A stretch of 64,000 nucleotides of DNA. It comes from Rhodanobacteraceae bacterium. GTDB lineage: Bacteria > Pseudomonadota > Gammaproteobacteria > Xanthomonadales > Rhodanobacteraceae. The translations under genes were made by a program, and so were the position numbers. The DNA lies in contig CP126120.1 of assembly GCA_030123585.1 (NCBI GenBank), positions 1,861,001-1,925,000 on the forward strand, given 5' to 3'. Positions within the stretch are counted from its first letter, which is position 1; the number at the start of each line of letters is the position of its first letter. Positions 18,328 through 26,491 of this stretch are shown here, one piece after another. Under the pieces are notes generated by a model. It did not search any database. It was not told the origin of the DNA and saw nothing but the letters and a program-made list of their open reading frames with translations.

Positions 18328-19095
18328 ATGAAGAAAATCGGCATCCTTGGCGGCCTCGCCTGGCCTTCCACGGTGGAGTATTACTCGGGCATCTGCAGGC
18401 TCGCGGAAGGCCGCCACGCTGCGGACAAACTGGGCGGGTTGGCGAGGATGCCGGAGATCGCGATTGAATCGCTGGACGTCGCGACCGCCATTTCCCTGCT
18501 CGGGGACGATCACGACGAAGCATCATGGGCCGGCTTCGATGCCTACCACCGGGCCGGCTTGCAACGCCTTCAGCACAGTGGCGCGGATTTTGCCGTGATC
18601 GCTTCCAACACGGCGCACCACCGTTTCGCTCAGATCACGCATGACATGGGCATGCCGGTGGTGAATATCGTCACGACCGCTGCCGCGATGTGCGCCCGTA
18701 TCGGCGTGACGCGTGTGCTGATCCTCGGCACGATGCCAGTCATGCAATCCGTGGTCTTGCGCTCGGCGTTCGCCGAGTACGGCGTGGAAGCCGCCAGCCT
18801 GCGCAACGCACGGGCACAACGCAGGATCGCCACAACAATCTACGCGCTGCAAAACGGGCGCATCGATGGCGCCGCGAAACTCATCCACGCGATCGTTGCC
18901 GAAACCGGTGCGGGACGCTTGCGCGGGCGAACCGCGATATATCTGGGCTGCACCGAACTGCCGCTGGCATTCCCTGAACAAAAAAACACCGAAGTCTTCG
19001 AAGCCGGCGGCACTCTCTATCTGAATTCCACGGCACTGCACATCCAGGCAGCATTCCAATTCGCGACTCGGGAGCCCCGCCCATGCGAGCATTGA
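18328..19095 (+). CDS. aspartate/glutamate racemase family protein
   Basis: The 255-residue protein has the family's KKIGILGGL start and a clear second catalytic motif LGCTE with C208. At the first catalytic position, where most members have Cys in CNTAH, this protein has S93 in ASNTAH. A related E. coli racemase uses Thr/Cys instead of Cys/Cys, so activity on an L- or D-amino acid remains possible but with altered chemistry. It begins 24 bases after the NIPSNAP gene and overlaps the next gene by 13 bases, so the three form one operon. Confidence 0.8.
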   Translation: MKKIGILGGLAWPSTVEYYSGICRLAEGRHAADKLGGLARMPEIAIESLDVATAISLLGDDHDEASWAGFDAYHRAGLQRLQHSGADFAVIASNTAHHRFAQITHDMGMPVVNIVTTAAAMCARIGVTRVLILGTMPVMQSVVLRSAFAEYGVEAASLRNARAQRRIATTIYALQNGRIDGAAKLIHAIVAETGAGRLRGRTAIYLGCTELPLAFPEQKNTEVFEAGGTLYLNSTALHIQAAFQFATREPRPCEH

Positions 19096-20246
19096 TCCGG
19101 GCACTGGCCATGACATTGGCCGTATCGTTGCCTGCCCTGGCCGGTGAGCCACCAGTGACAGGGTTGCAGCGCGACGTGGTATTCACCGATTTCCCTGCTT
19201 ACGCGCGCAACGGCGAGTTGTTGCGGAGGCTGGTCAGCCCGTTGAACGCACAACGCCTCCTGCAACGGCTTACACCGACAGCGGTACGGGCGCAGCCGCT
19301 CGATCCCGCAAGACAGAGCTTCGTCCTGTACGTGCCGTCCGGGCCGCCACCGACGAGCGGCTATGCGTTGCTGGTATTCGTGCCGCCATGGGACGATGCG
19401 CATGTGCCGACGCAGTGGATTCCGGTACTGGACCGCTGGCACACCATCTTCGTCAGTGCGGCGCAATCCGGCAACGACGCCGACGTGTTGAATCGCCGTG
19501 AACCGCTGGCGTTGCTGGCGGCACATGGCGTCATGCGCCGCTACCACGTCGATCCCGCGCACGTTTACATCGGCGGATTCTCCGGCGGTTCGCGCATCGC
19601 AATGCGGCTTGCGCTCGGATATCCCGACGTGTTCAAAGGTGCGGTGCTGGACGCCGGGAGTGATTCGATAGGCACTGCGGAACTGCCCTTGCCGCCGGTC
19701 GGGCTGCTCCATCAATTCCAGCAGTCGTCCCGAATCGTATTCCTGACCGGTTCGGACGACCACGGCCCGAATGGTGGCGTCAGTGCGATATTGCGTCCTG
19801 ATACGCAGGAGTCGCCGATTCCGAAGGATCTGTACGAAAAAGAGCGACAAGGTTTCGGGTTGATGACGATAAAAGGCGAGAACGGAACGAACCAATTCCA
19901 GAACCCGACCTTGTCCAGCCAACATTCGCTGCGTGAGTGGTGCATGGAGAATTTCGATGTCGATACATTGCGTGGTGTCGGCCACGTACTGGCGGATCCA
20001 TCCGCACTGGATTTTGCATTACGGCACCTGGACGCGCCCGCACAACCCGATGCGGACAAACTCTCGGCGTGTCGCACCAAAGTCGACGACCAGTTGAACA
20101 CCCGGCTGCAACAGGTGCAAGCGTTGCTCGACGACAGGAAACGCGACAAGGCACAAGCGTTGCTTGAAAAGATCGACGCGCAGTACGGCGGACTCGCCGC
20201 TCCACGCAGCATCGCGTTGATGAAAACCCTCGAAGCCGCGCACTGA
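19083..20246 (+). CDS. secreted alpha/beta-hydrolase
   Basis: The 387-residue protein carries a signal peptide (cleavage after ALAG near residue 21) and an alpha/beta-hydrolase core with the nucleophile elbow GFSGGS, as in PHB depolymerase or feruloyl-esterase-like enzymes. An Asp candidate is near TGSDDHGP and a His in GVGHVLAD. The last 60 residues form a helical tail rich in KxDDQL and DDRKRDK patterns. The region is noticeably lower in G+C than its flanks. It starts 13 bases inside the racemase gene. The substrate is unknown. Confidence 0.75.
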   Translation: MRALIRALAMTLAVSLPALAGEPPVTGLQRDVVFTDFPAYARNGELLRRLVSPLNAQRLLQRLTPTAVRAQPLDPARQSFVLYVPSGPPPTSGYALLVFVPPWDDAHVPTQWIPVLDRWHTIFVSAAQSGNDADVLNRREPLALLAAHGVMRRYHVDPAHVYIGGFSGGSRIAMRLALGYPDVFKGAVLDAGSDSIGTAELPLPPVGLLHQFQQSSRIVFLTGSDDHGPNGGVSAILRPDTQESPIPKDLYEKERQGFGLMTIKGENGTNQFQNPTLSSQHSLREWCMENFDVDTLRGVGHVLADPSALDFALRHLDAPAQPDADKLSACRTKVDDQLNTRLQQVQALLDDRKRDKAQALLEKIDAQYGGLAAPRSIALMKTLEAAH

Positions 20247-20280
20247 GTTGCACGTTGCACGCGGGAACTTGCCAGAGCCA

Positions 20281-20650
20281 ATCAGGCGGCGTGTATTCGA
20301 ATTCGCAGCCGTGCCTGCCGTCGACAATGACGATTTTCGTCGTGCCACCCAAGCCTCCAGCTCGTCCGTGCCTGTAGCGGGCACTATGCCGACCCACAAG
20401 CTCGCTTCGCCATTGTGCATGCCGCCCTTGCGTTGAAGCACGAAACTACCGCGCCGCCCGTGCAAGGCGCCGGTCACGCATTCGATCGCAAGATGTCCGG
20501 CCTCGCCGCTCTGCGGAGAACCGGCACCCAGCATCCCGCCTCGCCATGGAACCGTTTGTCAATCGAGAAGCGCCCGGAGCCGACATCGGGAATCGCGGTG
20601 CAAGGCACGCTAGGAGCCATCTTCACTGCGAGTTCGCCTCGCGCGAGCAT
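20281..20650 (-). pseudogene. frame-broken DUF3224 family gene
   Basis: On the minus strand three reading frames in succession match a DUF3224 protein: from ATG at 20650 a segment with GSGRFSIDKRFHGE, then a second frame with GHLAIECVTGALHGRRGSF and LQRKGGMHNGEASLWVGIVPATGTDELE, then a third frame with GLGGTTKIVIVDGRHGCEFEYTPPD ending near 20281. At least two frameshifts are required, so the gene is inactive unless these are sequencing errors. It occupies the 448-base gap between the hydrolase and deaminase genes, which otherwise shows nothing. DUF3224 proteins are small beta-barrel proteins of unknown function. Family assignment is from memory. Confidence 0.68.
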
Positions 20651-20694
20651 GCACTGTTCTCTGGAATGCCTGACCCGCGTGGTAACGTTTGCAA

Positions 20695-21267
20695 ATGTCC
20701 CGCAACAACTCCGCTTCCGTATTTGCGCCGTATCTGCCGGAATGGATCATCGACAGTGTCGATGTCGAGCGCGCGTACCCTGATTCAGACGCGCAGATCG
20801 CGTTGGCGATCAACCTGGCGCGCGGCAACGTCGAACATGCAACCGGCGGACCATTCGGCGCCGCGGTCTTCGACGACGGTGGACATTTGATCGCAGTCGG
20901 CGTCAACCGCGTTGAGCCGCTGCAATCGTCGCTCGCGCATGCCGAAATCGTCGCGCTGGTCGCGGCACAACGGAAGTCCGGCCGCGCACGCCTCAACGGC
21001 GACGGCCGGCGTTACACGCTCGCAGCCAGCGCGCAGCCATGCTGCCAGTGCTACGGCGCAATCGTGTGGGCGGGCATCGATGAACTGCTGATCGGTGCGC
21101 GCGCGGCAGACACCGAGTCGCTGGCGGGCTTCGATGAAGGCCCGCTGCCGGTGGACTGGGTCGAACAACTGGAAGCGCGGGGTATCCGCGTGGTGTGCGA
21201 TCTTCGCCGCGATGCCGCGCGCACCGTGCTCGCCGATTACGCGGCAAGAGGCGGCGCGCGTTACTGA
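20695..21267 (+). CDS. nucleoside/nucleobase deaminase, CMP/dCMP deaminase fold
   Basis: The 190-residue protein has the zinc site of the cytidine deaminase superfamily: HAEIVAL with the catalytic Glu, and PCCQCYGAI with the PCxxC ligands. The GGPFGAAVFDDGG start resembles guanine deaminases and TadA-like enzymes. Which base it deaminates is not readable. ATG at 20695 is preferred to an upstream TTG at 20689. It appears to stand alone. Confidence 0.85.
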   Translation: MSRNNSASVFAPYLPEWIIDSVDVERAYPDSDAQIALAINLARGNVEHATGGPFGAAVFDDGGHLIAVGVNRVEPLQSSLAHAEIVALVAAQRKSGRARLNGDGRRYTLAASAQPCCQCYGAIVWAGIDELLIGARAADTESLAGFDEGPLPVDWVEQLEARGIRVVCDLRRDAARTVLADYAARGGARY

Positions 21268-21366
21268 CCTTGATCCGGGTCAATAGTGAACCCGCGCGTT
21301 TTCGCGTGGTCAGGCACGACCAGCTATTCTTCCTGCATCCAACCCCCGCGAGATTTCGCCGTCCCG

Positions 21367-22068
21367 ATGAGCCGATTGCGCGCATTCGTGCCCCTGTTGA
21401 TCCTGATCGCGATCGGCGTGGCGGTGGGCGCAAGCGGCGTCCTTCAGCACCTTGCACCCAACCAGATCATGGCCCAGCAGGCCGGCTGGTTGCGCGACAT
21501 CGCGGCACATCCCGCCCTGGCGTACATCGTGTACATCGTGCTGCTGACGCTGTCCGTGGCCACCGCGATGCCGGGTCCGCTGCTCATCATCATCGCCGGC
21601 GGCATGCTGTTCGGGATGGGGCGGGCCATCGGCCTGTCGCTGATCGGCGAAGTGCTGGGCTCGCTGATCCTGTTCTACGCCGCGCGCCACGCGTTCGGCG
21701 CCGGCAAGCGGCCGCCGCCGAAGTTCGTCGAACGCATTCGTCAGGGTTACCAGGCCCATCCCGTGTCCTACACCCTGTTCCTGCGTTTCGTGCCGCTGTT
21801 CCCGTTCGGCGGCGTCACGGTGGCGCTGGCATGGCTGCGCTGCCCGGCGTGGCTGTTCACCCTGGCGACCGCGCTGGGCGGATTGATCATGCTGGTGTTC
21901 GAAACCGCGATCGGCGCGGGCGTGGGCCAATCCATCGCCGAGGGCAAGGGCCTTTCTCCCGACATGATCACCGAACCCCACATCTGGCTGCCGCTGGTGG
22001 GGCTGGGCTTGCTGGCGCTGATCCCCGTGCTGCTGCAGCGGTTGCGCTCGAACGCTTCCGCCGACTGA
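21367..22068 (+). CDS. TVP38/TMEM64 (VTT domain) membrane protein
   Basis: The 233-residue protein has an N-terminal membrane segment, the VTT motif with AMPGPLLIIIAGGMLFG, a central helix pair and a C-terminal segment LPLVGLGLLALIPVLL. The FLRFVPLFPFG element with its Arg and Phe-Pro is the conserved core of DedA/TVP38 proteins, which are thought to scramble or transport lipids across the inner membrane. The specific cargo is not known. Confidence 0.85.
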   Translation: MSRLRAFVPLLILIAIGVAVGASGVLQHLAPNQIMAQQAGWLRDIAAHPALAYIVYIVLLTLSVATAMPGPLLIIIAGGMLFGMGRAIGLSLIGEVLGSLILFYAARHAFGAGKRPPPKFVERIRQGYQAHPVSYTLFLRFVPLFPFGGVTVALAWLRCPAWLFTLATALGGLIMLVFETAIGAGVGQSIAEGKGLSPDMITEPHIWLPLVGLGLLALIPVLLQRLRSNASAD

Positions 22069-22111
22069 ACCGCGACCGCCCCCGGCGCGCCGTCCGCGAT
22101 CTCTGTGCCCG

Positions 22112-22741
22112 TCAAAGCGATTGCACGTAGGCCGCGACTTCCCTGATTTCCTCGGGCGTGAGGTCATGGACGATGCCGTACATCACCGGCGCCTTGCGTT
22201 GCTGTGTCTGGATCACGTCGAGTTGGTGGATGACGTAGGCCGAATGCTGTCCCGCCAGGCGCGGGATCGGCCCGTTGCCGGTGGCGTCCTGTCCATGGCA
22301 ACTCGCGCAGGGCACGACCCGGTGATCGGCGGATCCCTGCATGAACAACACGCGTCCCTTTTCGATCAACGCGCGATCGCCAGAGTGCCCGGCAGGCGGT
22401 TTCTGGCGCGCGTAGTAGCCAGCGATGGCGTCGATGGTCGCGTCGTCGACCAGCGCGGCCATCCCGTGCATGTATTCACCGGCCTCGGGTTCGCCGCGCG
22501 CGGTCCTCGTCTTGAACGCACGAATCTGCGCCGCGAGGTAAACCTGCTGTTGCGCCGCGAGGTTGGGAAACAGCGGCGACACGCTGTCGCCACCCGGACC
22601 GTGGCAATTCGAGCAGACGGTCTCGGCCAGCTTCGTGGCCGCAGCGTCGGCTTTCGCCGTGGGCGGCGCAGCATGTGCGCCGAACGCAAGTGCGGCGATG
22701 CCCAGAACGGTGGCATGGATCATCGTGGTGGTCGGGCGCAT
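22112..22741 (-). CDS. periplasmic di-heme cytochrome c, c4 type
   Basis: The 209-residue protein has a signal peptide (cleaved near residue 25) and two CxxCH heme sites, CSNCH at 43-47 and CASCH at 145-149, each followed by a Met candidate. Two fused mono-heme domains of about 90 residues is the cytochrome c4 layout. It lies 10 bases after the outer-membrane cytochrome-porin gene on the same strand and is probably co-transcribed, so it would be the natural periplasmic electron acceptor or donor for that protein. In Acidithiobacillus a c4-type cytochrome follows Cyc2 in the same way. Confidence 0.88.
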   Translation of the reverse strand: MRPTTTMIHATVLGIAALAFGAHAAPPTAKADAAATKLAETVCSNCHGPGGDSVSPLFPNLAAQQQVYLAAQIRAFKTRTARGEPEAGEYMHGMAALVDDATIDAIAGYYARQKPPAGHSGDRALIEKGRVLFMQGSADHRVVPCASCHGQDATGNGPIPRLAGQHSAYVIHQLDVIQTQQRKAPVMYGIVHDLTPEEIREVAAYVQSL

Positions 22742-22751
22742 GGCGGCGGTC

Positions 22752-24146
22752 TCAATAGGCAAACCAGAGATTGAGGAACCACGTGTTGTTGTCCCTGGCG
22801 GATCGACCGGCTCCGTCGTAGTTCGTGGTGCCGCCGTTGAACTTGCGGTAGTCGTAGTACTGCAGCATCAGCCGCAGGTTCGGGATCGGCAGGTAATCGA
22901 TTTCGGGAATGAAGCCGCGGGTGTCCGGCCTGCCGTTCAGACTGCCGCCGACCGATCCGGGCGGATAGAGGCCAGGGTCGGCGCTGCCGGTGGTCGAGAA
23001 CCAGGCGAGCGTCGCGCCGTACTTGCGTTGGAAGTAATAAGTCACTTTCAGCTTGGTGGTGTTCAAGGTATCGCGCAGATTGGCTGGCGCCGGTCCCGCT
23101 CCGATCGGTGAACCTGCCATGGTGGCCGGGAAGCTGGCCGCGTAATCCTGGCGCTCGTGGATGCGCGTGGCCTCCAGCGTGACCGTGTGCGGATCGGTGA
23201 TGTACTGGTACTGCGCGTCAATCGCGATGTCGGTGAACCTGTCGGTCGGCGTGAACGGCATCGTGTTGTCGGGATACACGCGCACGCGCATGCCGTAAGT
23301 GCCGAGCATCAGCGAGTGCGGTCCCCATTCATGGTTCCAGGCGAACCGCCAATACGGGTTGGTGCCGGCGAGCCGATGCACGCCGCCCGGCGTGTGGATG
23401 TCCTGCCCCGCGCGCAGCCACGACAGCACCCCGTCCGCGGTGCGGTAACCGGAAAGTTCGAAGTACAGCGAGCGGTTCCAGAACACGTAACCGCCGATGC
23501 CGGCCACCTGCTGCGCCAGCGAGCCATCGAACATCGTGGCCGCGGCGGGGCTGATCATGTTCGGCGGCAGGGTGAAGGGAAAGCCGAACGCGGGCGTGCT
23601 GTTCCACGCGTCCTGCACCGTCGGATTGTTGTTGAGGGTGAGCCCGTAAAGCCAGCGGACCGTGGTGTTGTCCGCATCGACCACGCGGCCCACCAAGCGC
23701 AGGTCGGTGTTGTCGATGCCGCTGTGGCCGACGGTCTGGCCCGCGTCGTTGACATTCAGATTGTTGTAGGTCCACTGGATCCAGCCGCCCGCGTTGTCGC
23801 TGATCTTGCCGGCCAGGAACAGGCTGGCCGCGGAGAGCTGCACGGAATCGGTCTTGGGGACGACCTGGTTGCCCTGGTCGTCGCGGTTGTTGCGCACGCC
23901 CGTGTCGCCGACCTGCACCATCAGCGCCACCGGCAGGTGCGTCAGGCGGCTTCCGATCGTGTAGCCGCTGAGCTTGAACATGCGCCCGTAGGGCGTCAGC
24001 TCCGGAAAGCTGACGTGGCAAGCCATGCAGGCCTGCCCCGTCTGCCGCGCGAAGGCCGGCACCGCACGCGCAGCGGGGCTGATCACCAGCCATAACAGGC
24101 ACGCCAACCCCCCAAGGCGATTCAGCGACGACTCGGGTACCGACAT
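22752..24146 (-). CDS. Cyc2-like outer-membrane cytochrome-porin (putative)
   Basis: The 464-residue protein has a signal peptide ending near ARA at residue 28, then PAFARQTGQACMACHVSFPE: one CMACH heme c site at 40-44 immediately after the mature start, followed by ELTPYGRMFKLSGY. The rest is a beta-barrel: alternating hydrophobic strands with many Tyr/Trp/Phe girdle residues and a terminal aromatic residue (LWFAY). A single N-terminal heme fused to a porin is the Cyc2 architecture, used by iron oxidisers to take electrons from outside; close relatives also occur in bacteria not known to oxidise iron. ATG at 24146 has GGAGG six bases upstream. The call is by architecture, not search. Confidence 0.7.
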   Translation of the reverse strand: MSVPESSLNRLGGLACLLWLVISPAARAVPAFARQTGQACMACHVSFPELTPYGRMFKLSGYTIGSRLTHLPVALMVQVGDTGVRNNRDDQGNQVVPKTDSVQLSAASLFLAGKISDNAGGWIQWTYNNLNVNDAGQTVGHSGIDNTDLRLVGRVVDADNTTVRWLYGLTLNNNPTVQDAWNSTPAFGFPFTLPPNMISPAAATMFDGSLAQQVAGIGGYVFWNRSLYFELSGYRTADGVLSWLRAGQDIHTPGGVHRLAGTNPYWRFAWNHEWGPHSLMLGTYGMRVRVYPDNTMPFTPTDRFTDIAIDAQYQYITDPHTVTLEATRIHERQDYAASFPATMAGSPIGAGPAPANLRDTLNTTKLKVTYYFQRKYGATLAWFSTTGSADPGLYPPGSVGGSLNGRPDTRGFIPEIDYLPIPNLRLMLQYYDYRKFNGGTTNYDGAGRSARDNNTWFLNLWFAY

Positions 24147-24182
24147 GACACCCTCCGCCACGACCTGCGTGTTTGCGGACAA

Positions 24183-24224
24183 AATATTGGGCGCGCCCGT
24201 GCCACGCAAGTTGACGCACGTCAA
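24183..24224 (-). promoter_or_regulatory. FNR/CRP-type box with -10 element for the cytochrome operon
   Basis: A perfect palindrome TTGAC-N4-GTCAA lies at 24211-24224, the shape of CRP/FNR-family sites (TTG-N8-CAA). On the minus strand a -10-like AATATT sits at 24183-24188, 22 bases further on. If that hexamer is -12 to -7, the palindrome is centred at exactly -41.5, the class II activator position, with no -35 needed. Transcription would begin near 24176, 30 bases before the ATG at 24146. Confidence 0.72.
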
Positions 24225-24248
24225 CAAAACATTGCTGTTGTGGCTTGC

Positions 24249-24491
24249 TCACCAGTAATAGACGTGCGGCTTGCGGTTGCCGAGCGGATAAGTCACGCCA
24301 TCGGGATCATCACCCTTGATGATGCTCGTGCAACAAGCCGCATTTGCGTGGCGGCGCGGCCGGGTCATGAACAACCGTCGCCACCATTTGGGTGTGCCGT
24401 TGGGAAACGCGGGTCCATAGCCGCGACGGTACTTGCCACGCAGCAGCTTGCCGTTCGCGCCGCGGTCGCAATGCTGATTGAGATTGGACAT
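24249..24491 (-). CDS. small basic protein of unknown function
   Basis: The 80-residue protein starts MSNLNQHCDRGANGKLL and ends in the distinctive PLGNRKPHVYYW. It contains TKPRR-like TRPRRHAN and a Cys pair CC. The tail resembles small hypothetical proteins recalled from proteobacterial and prophage genomes, but I cannot name the family. GGAG lies upstream of ATG 24491. It stands 200 bases from the tRNA-Lys gene, a common integration target, and just upstream of the cytochrome promoter. The 199 bases between it and the tRNA show nothing else. Confidence 0.6.
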   Translation of the reverse strand: MSNLNQHCDRGANGKLLRGKYRRGYGPAFPNGTPKWWRRLFMTRPRRHANAACCTSIIKGDDPDGVTYPLGNRKPHVYYW

Positions 24492-24690
24492 CCTTTCGCT
24501 CCAGTGGAAGACACTGGAAGATGTCCATTTCGAGATAGTGCAAGAAGCGCATGGAAACCAGACGAAGGTGGCGGGCAGGAAAGTCCAGCGTGCGCGTTGG
24601 TGAGCGAACCGGTGCTCGTTGCACAAGGCGAGGCCCGCGACACCGGGGGTTCCCTGCTTTCACCATCCAAGCAACACATTGATGTCTCAA

Positions 24691-24765
24691 TGGTGGGCCG
24701 TGAAGGGATCGAACCTTCGACCAATGGATTAAAAGTCCACTGCTCTACCGCTGAGCTAACGGCCC
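24691..24765 (-). tRNA. tRNA-Lys (anticodon TTT)
   Basis: A 75-base cloverleaf read on the minus strand: acceptor stem GGGCCGT paired with ACGGCCC, D arm GCTC...GAGC, anticodon loop CTTTTAA with anticodon TTT, T arm with TTCGATC loop, discriminator A and encoded CCA. Confidence 0.95.
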
Positions 24766-24810
24766 CGCTTTTATCAAATACCGCATCGCGCGAAGCGCGA
24801 TTATCACTCC

Positions 24811-24834
24811 CCCTCTCCCGCTTGCGGGAGAGGG
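24811..24834. repeat. REP-type hairpin CCCTCTCCCGC/GCGGGAGAGGG
   Basis: A perfect 11-base inverted repeat with a TT loop, followed by GGGGTGAGGG, between tRNA-Lys and queC. The stem and flanks resemble the hairpins at 41107-41179, so both belong to one REP-like family. Confidence 0.75.
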
Positions 24835-24960
24835 CAAGGGGTGAGGGCTACGCTGCGATGCGCGGCAACGAAACCGAACCCCCAATCACTCCCAGCGACG
24901 CCAACGCGTGAGGCCCTGTGGCGCCCACATCGCATTTTGCAAACCGTGCATTGTAACGGG

Positions 24961-25665
24961 TTACCCGACGCCGACGTAACGCGTGGGGTCGGCGACGCCG
25001 GCATCGGCGAAGCCGCGCGCGCGCAGCACGCAGGCGTCGCAGCGACCGCAGGCGCGGCCATCGGCATCGGCCTGGTAGCACGAAACGGTTTGCGCGAAAT
25101 CCACCCCGAGCCGCACGCCTTCGCGCACGATGTCGGCCTTGCTCAGGTGCGAGAGCGGCGCGTGCACGCGCAGGGTGTGTCCTTCCACACCCGCCCTGGT
25201 CGCGAGGTTGGCGAGCCGTTCGAACGCTGCGATGAAGGCCGGCCGGCAATCGGGATAACCCGAGTAATCGACCGCGTTGACGCCGCAGAAGATGTCGCTG
25301 GCGCCCAGCGTCTCGGCCCAGCCCAGCGCGATCGCCAGCATGATGGTGTTGCGCGCCGGCACGTAGGTGACGGGAATGTCGTTCTCGCCGTGCGAATCGA
25401 CGTGCTCGGGCACCGCGATGTCGGCAGTGAGCGCCGAACCGCCGATGCTGCGCAGGTCGACCGACACGGTCTTGTGTTCGAGCGCGCCCAGCATCGCGGC
25501 GACGCGCGCCGCAGCGGCAAGTTCGGAGGCGTGCCGCTGGCCGTAGGCGACGGACAACGCGTGGCACGCGAATCCCTGCGCGCGCGCCATCGCCAACGTG
25601 ACCGCGGAATCCATGCCACCGGAAACCAGCACGACCGCCTTGGGCGTGGAATCGACCACCGTCAC
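24961..25665 (-). CDS. queC: 7-cyano-7-deazaguanine synthase
   Basis: The 234-residue protein has the PP-loop SGGMDS near residue 15, [13 protein letters not shown], the CYQ element and a C-terminal zinc site with CGRCDAC. QueC converts 7-carboxy-7-deazaguanine to preQ0 in queuosine synthesis, using ATP and ammonia. The start is GTG at 25665, 10 bases after the cpoB stop, so it closes the tol-pal operon. The queE gene that often sits between cpoB and queC in relatives is not present here. Confidence 0.93.
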   Translation of the reverse strand: MTVVDSTPKAVVLVSGGMDSAVTLAMARAQGFACHALSVAYGQRHASELAAAARVAAMLGALEHKTVSVDLRSIGGSALTADIAVPEHVDSHGENDIPVTYVPARNTIMLAIALGWAETLGASDIFCGVNAVDYSGYPDCRPAFIAAFERLANLATRAGVEGHTLRVHAPLSHLSKADIVREGVRLGVDFAQTVSCYQADADGRACGRCDACVLRARGFADAGVADPTRYVGVG

Positions 25666-25675
25666 GGGCCGCGCG

Positions 25676-26491
25676 TCACTTCGCGCCGGGAGACGCGGGA
25701 ATGTCCTGCAATCTTTCGCGCGCGCGCTTGGCCAGCGGCGTGCCGGGATGCGACTTGATCACCGCCTGCAGCGTGGCGCGCGCAGCAGCGTAATCCTTGA
25801 GCGCGGCCTGGCAATCGGCGATGCGCAATTGCGTTTCCGCAGCCTTGGGGTTGTCCGGATACTTCCGCAGCAATGTCTCGAATGCGGCCAGCGCCGGCTT
25901 GTAGTTCTGGGTGATCTGGTACGAACTGCCCAGCCAGTAATACGCGTTCGATGCCAGCGGGCTGTCGGGATGCTTGTCGACGAAGGCGCGGAACCCGCGC
26001 GCCGAATCGACGTAGTTGCCGCTGCGCAGCGCCTTGAACGCCGCATCGAACTCGGCCTGCGCGGCCGCCTTGTCGGCGGCGGACGCGGGGCCCGCCGCGG
26101 CAGGCGCGGAGGCGGCCGCCGAAGCGGACGGCGCGACCGACGCCGCGGGCGCGGAAGAGCCCGCCTGCGCGGGCTGCGCGTGCTCCAGCTTGCCGACCCG
26201 CGAATCGAGATCGACGTACTGGTCCTTGCTGGTCTGCTGGAGCTGTTGAAGCTGGTGCTGCAGTTCCTCGATCTGGCCCTGCATCTGCTGCATCTGGTCG
26301 CGCAGCGCCTGGATCTGGTTGACCAGCACCAGGCTGTTGGACGGCGGCGGCGCGGCAGACGAACCCGCGTCCTGCGCCCATGCCGCCGAAGTGCCGGCTC
26401 CAGCAACGATCATGGCCGCCGAAGCGGCCATGATCATCGCGACCTTGTGCGGCTTGCGCCGCATGCAGCCAGGCTTCGCCACGCCGATCAC
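25676..26491 (-). CDS. cpoB: Tol-Pal system protein CpoB (YbgF)
   Basis: The 271-residue periplasmic protein has a signal peptide (cleavage after AWA near residue 39), a Gln-rich coiled coil at about 55-105 ([19 protein letters not shown]), an Ala/Pro linker and three TPR repeats at about 145-265. CpoB links Tol-Pal to peptidoglycan synthesis at division. Its GTG start at 26491 overlaps the pal stop (GTGA); the first ATG is at 26464. Confidence 0.9.
   Translation of the reverse strand: MIGVAKPGCMRRKPHKVAMIMAASAAMIVAGAGTSAAWAQDAGSSAAPPPSNSLVLVNQIQALRDQMQQMQGQIEELQHQLQQLQQTSKDQYVDLDSRVGKLEHAQPAQAGSSAPAASVAPSASAAASAPAAAGPASAADKAAAQAEFDAAFKALRSGNYVDSARGFRAFVDKHPDSPLASNAYYWLGSSYQITQNYKPALAAFETLLRKYPDNPKAAETQLRIADCQAALKDYAAARATLQAVIKSHPGTPLAKRARERLQDIPASPGAK

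Noticed and set aside
20415..20783. A plus-strand frame of 122 codons
   Set aside because: No ribosome binding site and no family character; the opposite strand carries the DUF3224 remnant.
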